Source: Kribbella amoyensis (GTDB lineage Bacteria > Actinomycetota > Actinomycetes > Propionibacteriales > Kribbellaceae). From it: a DNA stretch of 64,000 bases. The stretch lies in the NCBI RefSeq assembly GCF_007828865.1, contig NZ_VIVK01000001.1:4774001-4838000 (forward strand). Direction: 5' to 3'. The position numbers were made by a program, and so were the translations under genes. Shown one piece after another: positions 60,041-64,000 of this stretch (positions within the stretch are counted from its first letter, which is position 1; each line of letters begins with the position of its first letter). The notes beneath the pieces are model-generated. The model saw only the letters and a program-made list of their open reading frames with translations. It had not been told where the DNA came from and did not search any database.

Positions 60041-61369
60041 GTGACTCGGGTTCTGCTGTACACAGGTAAGGGCGGCGTGGGGAAGACCACGTCCGCGGCC
60101 GGCACCGCCACGCTGGCCGCATTGCGGGGACTGCGCACGCTGGTGCTGTCCACCGACGGGGCGCACTCGCTGTCGGACGCGTTCGACTCCGAGGTCGGCC
60201 AGGAGCCGACCGAGATCGACGACCTGCTGTTCGTCCAGCAGATCGACACGCAACGCCGGTTCGAGCGGTCCTGGGGCGACATTCAGGCGTACCTGCGGTC
60301 GGTGCTGCACGTCGTCGGGGTGGACCCGATCGAGGCCGAGGAGCTCACCGTGCTGCCGGGGGCCGAGGAGGTGCTCGCGCTGCTCGAAGTGCGCGATCAC
60401 GTCCGCTCGGGCCGCTGGGACGTCGTGGTCGTGGACTGCGCGCCGACCGCCGAGACGCTGCGACTGCTGGCGTTGCCGGAGGCGCTCAACTGGTACATGG
60501 ACCGGATCATCCACGCCGAGCGCAAGGTGATCCGCAGCCTGCGGCCGTTGCTCGGGCGGGCGTCCGGGTTGCCGATGCCGGACGACAACGTGTTCGACGC
60601 GCTCCGGCGGTTGCAGCGCGACCTGGCCGACATCCGGGCGCTGCTGGCCGGGCCGGACGCGTCCGTGCGGCTGGTGCTGACGCCGGAGGCCGTGGTCGTT
60701 GCCGAGGCGCGTCGGTCGCTCACGACGTTGTCGCTGTACGGGTACCGGGTGGACGGGATCGTCGCGAACCGGGTGTTCCCGGCGGCCGGCGCGGACAACT
60801 GGCGCCGGCAGTGGGTCGCCGCGCAACGCGGGATCCTGGAGGACGTGGCCGACTCGTTCAGCCCGCTGCCGATCTGGGAGTCGCCGTACCGCGCGTGCGA
60901 GCCGGTCGGCGTGGAGGAGCTGGCCGCGTTCGCGGTCGAGATGTACGGCGGGGACGACCCGTTCGCGCGGGCCTCGGACGCGACCTCGTTGCTGGTGGAC
61001 CGGCACATCGACACCGACGGGCGGACGTACACGCTGACGATGCCGTTGCCGTTGGCATCCGCCGCCGATCTCGAGCTGGCCCGGCACGGCGACGAGCTGA
61101 TCATCACGGTCGGGTCGTACCGCCGGGTGATCCCGCTGCCGGCCGCGTTGGCGCGCGGCGTGGTCGCGGGGGCGCGGCTGGACGACGGGCGGCTGCAGGT
61201 GCGCTTCGCTCCGCGGGAGCCGGCGCAGCGCGTCGGGGCGCCGGCGGCGGAGGTACCGACCGGGGCCGGGCCGTTGGAGTCCGCGCAGGAGCTGGCGCAG
61301 GAGATCCGCGAGCAGATGGACTCCGAGCTCGCTGCGGAGCATGCGGCGATGACGGAGGGCACCAGGTGA
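60041..61369 (+). CDS. ArsA/GET3-like ATPase
   Basis: A 442-aa protein from the GTG at 60041. The P-loop is LLYTGKGGVGKTTSAAG (deviant Walker A with GKGGVGK), and VVVDCAPTAETLRLL is the switch II/Walker B-like segment. The C-terminal 100 residues form an extra small domain (TMPLPLASAADLELARHGD...) typical of the actinobacterial form. No arsenite-pump genes are nearby, so the role is not arsenic resistance but probably membrane-protein or envelope-related targeting. It corresponds to mycobacterial Rv2184c. Confidence 0.87.
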   Translation: MTRVLLYTGKGGVGKTTSAAGTATLAALRGLRTLVLSTDGAHSLSDAFDSEVGQEPTEIDDLLFVQQIDTQRRFERSWGDIQAYLRSVLHVVGVDPIEAEELTVLPGAEEVLALLEVRDHVRSGRWDVVVVDCAPTAETLRLLALPEALNWYMDRIIHAERKVIRSLRPLLGRASGLPMPDDNVFDALRRLQRDLADIRALLAGPDASVRLVLTPEAVVVAEARRSLTTLSLYGYRVDGIVANRVFPAAGADNWRRQWVAAQRGILEDVADSFSPLPIWESPYRACEPVGVEELAAFAVEMYGGDDPFARASDATSLLVDRHIDTDGRTYTLTMPLPLASAADLELARHGDELIITVGSYRRVIPLPAALARGVVAGARLDDGRLQVRFAPREPAQRVGAPAAEVPTGAGPLESAQELAQEIREQMDSELAAEHAAMTEGTR

Positions 61370-61914
61370 GCAAGGACCCGGTCGGATCCGTCGCCGAAGA
61401 AGCCGCCAAACTCTTCGCCGTCCTCCAGCAAGCCGCCGCCGAAGCCCGCGGCGCGCACGCACACGGTGCGGAAGGCGCTGAGGCGCCCGGTCCGGCGGCA
61501 GCCGGCGGTGCGGGGGAGGACGTGGCCGACCCGAGCGCGGGTCGCGCCTCCCGCGGCGGCGCGGGGCGGGGTGCCGACGCGTACGAAGGTGACGGCGGGG
61601 GAGAGGCGGATGCTGGGCGTGGTGAGGAGCATCTGCACGGGATCGGGCGGGGGCCGGAGTGTCAGTGGTGTCCGGTCTGTCAGCTGATCAACCGGGTGCG
61701 GAGTACCAGTCCTGAGACGATCGAGCAGCTGTCGACGGCCGCGGCCGGGGTGCTCGGGTCGATGAGATCTTTGCTGGAGGCGGCCGCCGAGGCGGCGCGC
61801 CAGGCCCGGACGGACGCAGAGTCGCGGACCGCCGGTCAGCCGGAGGCGGACGAACCGGTGCGGTCCCGGGTGGACCGGATCGACGTGAGTGAGGACCCCG
61901 AACCATGGGACTGA
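61366..61914 (+). CDS. DUF5304-like protein with CxxCPxC motif
   Basis: A 182-aa protein whose GTG overlaps the ATPase stop by 4 bp. The first 85 residues are Ala/Gly-rich and disordered. The conserved block ECQWCPVCQLINRVRSTSPE, with two or three close cysteines, suggests metal or redox binding, followed by a helix (TIEQLSTAAAGVLGSMRSLL). It ends by overlapping the ROK kinase start by 10 bp. Small proteins of this kind sit between the ArsA-like and glucokinase genes in many actinobacteria. Function unknown. Confidence 0.75.
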   Translation: MSKDPVGSVAEEAAKLFAVLQQAAAEARGAHAHGAEGAEAPGPAAAGGAGEDVADPSAGRASRGGAGRGADAYEGDGGGEADAGRGEEHLHGIGRGPECQWCPVCQLINRVRSTSPETIEQLSTAAAGVLGSMRSLLEAAAEAARQARTDAESRTAGQPEADEPVRSRVDRIDVSEDPEPWD

Positions 61915-62870
61915 GCATCGGCATCGATGTCGGCGGAACGAAGATCGCGGCCGGCGTCGTCGGCCCGGACGGCAAGATCGGCGCCCGGACCCACCGGGAC
62001 ACGCCGGCCGACTCGGTCGACCAGACCGCGAAGGCGATCATCGACGCGGCCGCCGAGCTGATCGCGGACCACGAGATCGAGGCGGTCGGCATCGGTGCCG
62101 CCGGCTTCGTCTCCGCGGACCGTTCCACCGTGTTGTTCGCGCCGAACCTGGCCTGGCGGGACGAGCCGCTCGGCGCCCGCGTCGGCGACGCGCTCAAGGT
62201 CCCGGTGGTGGTGGAGAACGACGCGAACGCGGCCGCCTGGGGCGAGTTCGCGTTCGGCGCCGCGCGCGACGTCCAGGACATGGTCTGCATCACCGTCGGC
62301 ACCGGGATCGGCGGCGGCGTGGTGCTCGGTGGCGAGATGCTGCGCGGCGCCCACGGTGTCGGCGCCGAGCTCGGGCACATGCGCGTCGTCCCGGGCGGAC
62401 ACCGGTGCGGCTGCGGTGCGCGCGGATGCTGGGAGCAGTACGCCTCCGGCCGCGCGCTGGTCCGCGAGGGCCGGGCGCAGGCGGACTCCGGGTCGCTCGC
62501 CGCGGCGCAGATGCTGAGCGTGTGCGGCATCACCGACTCCGCCGAGCTGACCGGCCCGATGATCACCACGGCCGCGACCCAGGGCGACCCGTGCGCGGTC
62601 GAGCTGCTGGACGACCTCGGCCGCTGGCTGGGCGAGGGTCTGGCGAGCATCGTGACCCTGTTCGACCCGAGCCTGATCGTGCTCGGCGGCGGGGTCAGCG
62701 CGGCGAAGGACCTGGTCACGAAGTCCGCGCTGGTCGCCTTCGAGCGGAACCTGCCGGCCAAGGCGAACCGCCCGCACCCGCCGTTCGGGATCGCCGAACT
62801 CGGCAACGACGCCGGCATCATCGGTGCCGCCGACCTGGCCCGCTTGGAGGCGCCGGAGCCGCGGCAGTGA
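61905..62870 (+). CDS. glk: ROK-family glucokinase
   Basis: A 321-aa protein from the ATG at 61905. ROK signatures: DVGGTKIAAG (phosphate 1), VENDANAAAWGE, GTGIGGGVVLGGE and the zinc-binding GHRCGCGARGCWEQYASG. It phosphorylates glucose with ATP in the cytosol. It matches streptomycete glkA, which also has a role in carbon catabolite repression. It is followed at 62956 by a second, similar kinase. Confidence 0.92.
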   Translation: MGLSIGIDVGGTKIAAGVVGPDGKIGARTHRDTPADSVDQTAKAIIDAAAELIADHEIEAVGIGAAGFVSADRSTVLFAPNLAWRDEPLGARVGDALKVPVVVENDANAAAWGEFAFGAARDVQDMVCITVGTGIGGGVVLGGEMLRGAHGVGAELGHMRVVPGGHRCGCGARGCWEQYASGRALVREGRAQADSGSLAAAQMLSVCGITDSAELTGPMITTAATQGDPCAVELLDDLGRWLGEGLASIVTLFDPSLIVLGGGVSAAKDLVTKSALVAFERNLPAKANRPHPPFGIAELGNDAGIIGAADLARLEAPEPRQ

Positions 62871-62955
62871 GGCCGGCGCGGTTGGCGTGTCGTGGTTGGC
62901 TGGACCTGACAACTGGTTGGCTGGGATCTGGGGGTACCGCGAGGAGGCTCGGGCG

Positions 62956-64000
62956 ATGGCTCTGACGCAGGCGTTGACGATCGGGATCGACATCGGTGGC
63001 ACCAAGGTCGCCGCCGGGGTGGTCGACCCGGAGGGCAACATCCTGGACCGGCTCCGCCGGGACACGCCGACCAAGGACCCGAAGGAGACCGAGGACGCGA
63101 TCGCCGAGGTCGTGCACGACCTGGAGTCGCGGCACGACGTGATCGCGGTCGGGATCGGCGCCGCCGGGTTCGTCGACGGGACGCGGTCGTCGGTGCTGTT
63201 CGCGCCGCACCTGGCCTGGCGGCACGAGCCGCTCCGGGACGCGGTGGAGCGCCGGCTCGGGCTCCCCGTGGTGGTCGAGAACGACGCGAACGCGGCCGCC
63301 TGGTCGGAGTGGCGGTTCGGCGGCGGCCAGGGCGAGAGCCACCTGGTCTGCGTCACGCTCGGGACCGGGATCGGCGGCGCCATCCTCAACGACGGAGCGT
63401 TGCAGCGCGGCAAGTTCGGGATCGCGGGCGAGTTCGGGCACATGCAGGTGGTACCCGGCGGTCATCGGTGCGAGTGCGGCAACCGTGGCTGCTGGGAACA
63501 GTACGCCTCGGGGAACGCGCTCACCCGGGAGGCGCGGGAGCTGGCTTTGTCCGGGTCGCCGGTCGCGCACAACCTGCTCCGCCGGGCCGACGGGGATCCG
63601 CGCAAGATCAACGGGCCGATGGTGACCGAGCTGGCCAAGGACGGCGACCCGGTCGCGGTCGAGCTGCTCGAGGACGTCGGCCGCTGGCTCGGCATCGGGC
63701 TGGCGAACCTGGCGGCCGCGCTGGATCCGGGGACGTTCGTCATCGGTGGGGGCGTGTCGGACGCGGGGGAGTTGCTGCTGGCGCCGGCCCGGGAGGCGTT
63801 CAAGCGGACGTTGACCGGGCGTGGGTTCCGGCCCGAGGCGCGGATCGTGCGCGCGGTACTGGGTCCGGAGGCCGGCCTGGTCGGCGCGGCTGACCTGGCT
63901 CGTGAAGAGGCGACCTGGTTGCGCCGGGTCCGCGTGAAGACGACGGCCGTCACGGCGAAGACGGCGGCCCGCAGCGGTCGCGGGGCGCGGATGGAGCGAG
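62956..64000 (+). CDS. Second ROK-family sugar kinase, C-terminus beyond window
   Basis: Reads from the ATG at 62956 (GAGGAGG about 9 bp upstream) to the window edge without a stop; 348 codons seen. It has the same ROK motifs: DIGGTKVAAG, VENDANAAAWSEW, LGTGIGGAI and GHRCECGNRGCWEQYASGNAL. Sequence similarity to the kinase just upstream is high, so they are tandem paralogs. After the ROK domain (about residue 315) a basic Ala/Lys/Arg-rich tail begins (VKTTAVTAKTAARSGRG) and continues outside the window, an unusual extension. Confidence 0.88.
   Translation, partial: MALTQALTIGIDIGGTKVAAGVVDPEGNILDRLRRDTPTKDPKETEDAIAEVVHDLESRHDVIAVGIGAAGFVDGTRSSVLFAPHLAWRHEPLRDAVERRLGLPVVVENDANAAAWSEWRFGGGQGESHLVCVTLGTGIGGAILNDGALQRGKFGIAGEFGHMQVVPGGHRCECGNRGCWEQYASGNALTREARELALSGSPVAHNLLRRADGDPRKINGPMVTELAKDGDPVAVELLEDVGRWLGIGLANLAAALDPGTFVIGGGVSDAGELLLAPAREAFKRTLTGRGFRPEARIVRAVLGPEAGLVGAADLAREEATWLRRVRVKTTAVTAKTAARSGRGARMER

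Noticed and set aside
60041..61369. Arsenite-resistance operon
   Set aside because: The ArsA-like ATPase has no arsB, arsC or arsR partner here and sits in a conserved housekeeping context.

Overview
This window comes from a high-GC actinobacterium. Evidence: GTG/TTG starts and leaderless genes are common, and the window carries a cytochrome bcc-aa3 respiratory cluster, an actinobacterial PimB-type mannosyltransferase, and the DEDDh/GIY-YIG exonuclease, NYN, NlpC/P60, SRPBCC and ArsA-like genes. As I recall it, the backbone follows the order of the Mycobacterium tuberculosis Rv2184c-Rv2200c region. From gene content I would guess Propionibacteriales (Kribbella-like); this is inference only.

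Layout. 0-4 kb: start of a very large secreted amylase/pullulanase, cut off by the window edge. 4-7.8 kb (minus strand): truncated AAA/DUF4143 ATPase preceded by a 23-bp tandem repeat, a sirtuin, an acetyltransferase, and a TusA-like plus cysteine desulfurase pair. 7.9-11 kb: ctaC-ctaD-ctaF. 11-14.4 kb: L,D-transpeptidase, an acetyltransferase, and an alpha/beta hydrolase divergent from a MarR regulator. 14.4-18.8 kb (minus strand): ctaE-qcrC-qcrA-qcrB. 18.8-21.3 kb: CtaG-like protein, a degenerate receiver protein, trpD. 21.4-27.2 kb: two tandem paralogous membrane proteins with huge low-complexity tracts. 27.3-37.1 kb: Lrp/AsnC-domain protein, DEDDh/GIY-YIG nuclease, NYN protein, small Cys-rich protein, NlpC/P60 hydrolase, two membrane zinc-peptidase-like proteins and pimB.

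37.1-57.2 kb is an accessory block inserted between pimB and a fadD15-like gene. It holds an alanyl-tRNA synthetase core protein behind what looks like an Ala-codon leader-peptide attenuator, an esterase, a DMT exporter, an ArsR-type/MFS pair, a LysR remnant, and a LacI-controlled sugar locus (GH36 alpha-galactosidase, an (alpha/alpha)6 glycosidase and an ABC importer without its ATPase). It also has a YcaQ-family protein, an isochorismatase-like hydrolase, a FemAB-type transferase, and two small secreted paralogs sharing a palindromic promoter element. 57.2-64 kb returns to backbone: FadD15-like ligase, SRPBCC proteins, ArsA-like ATPase, DUF5304-like protein and two tandem ROK kinases, the second cut by the window end.

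Main points for follow-up: (1) the Ala-rich leader peptide, hairpin and intrinsic terminator upstream of the AlaRS-core gene; (2) a three-arm 54-55 bp repeat at 12485-12538 (+) and 54378-54432 (-) with identical spacing and four covarying positions, each just downstream of a gene for an exported protein; (3) the TGTCAG-N4-CTGACA element shared by the two small secreted paralogs; (4) LacI-type operators over two divergent promoters. No tRNA, rRNA, CRISPR array, IS element or prophage gene was seen. No gene-free gap exceeds 300 bases; the largest (about 31.4-31.6, 37.1-37.3 and 54.2-54.5 kb) are described as features.
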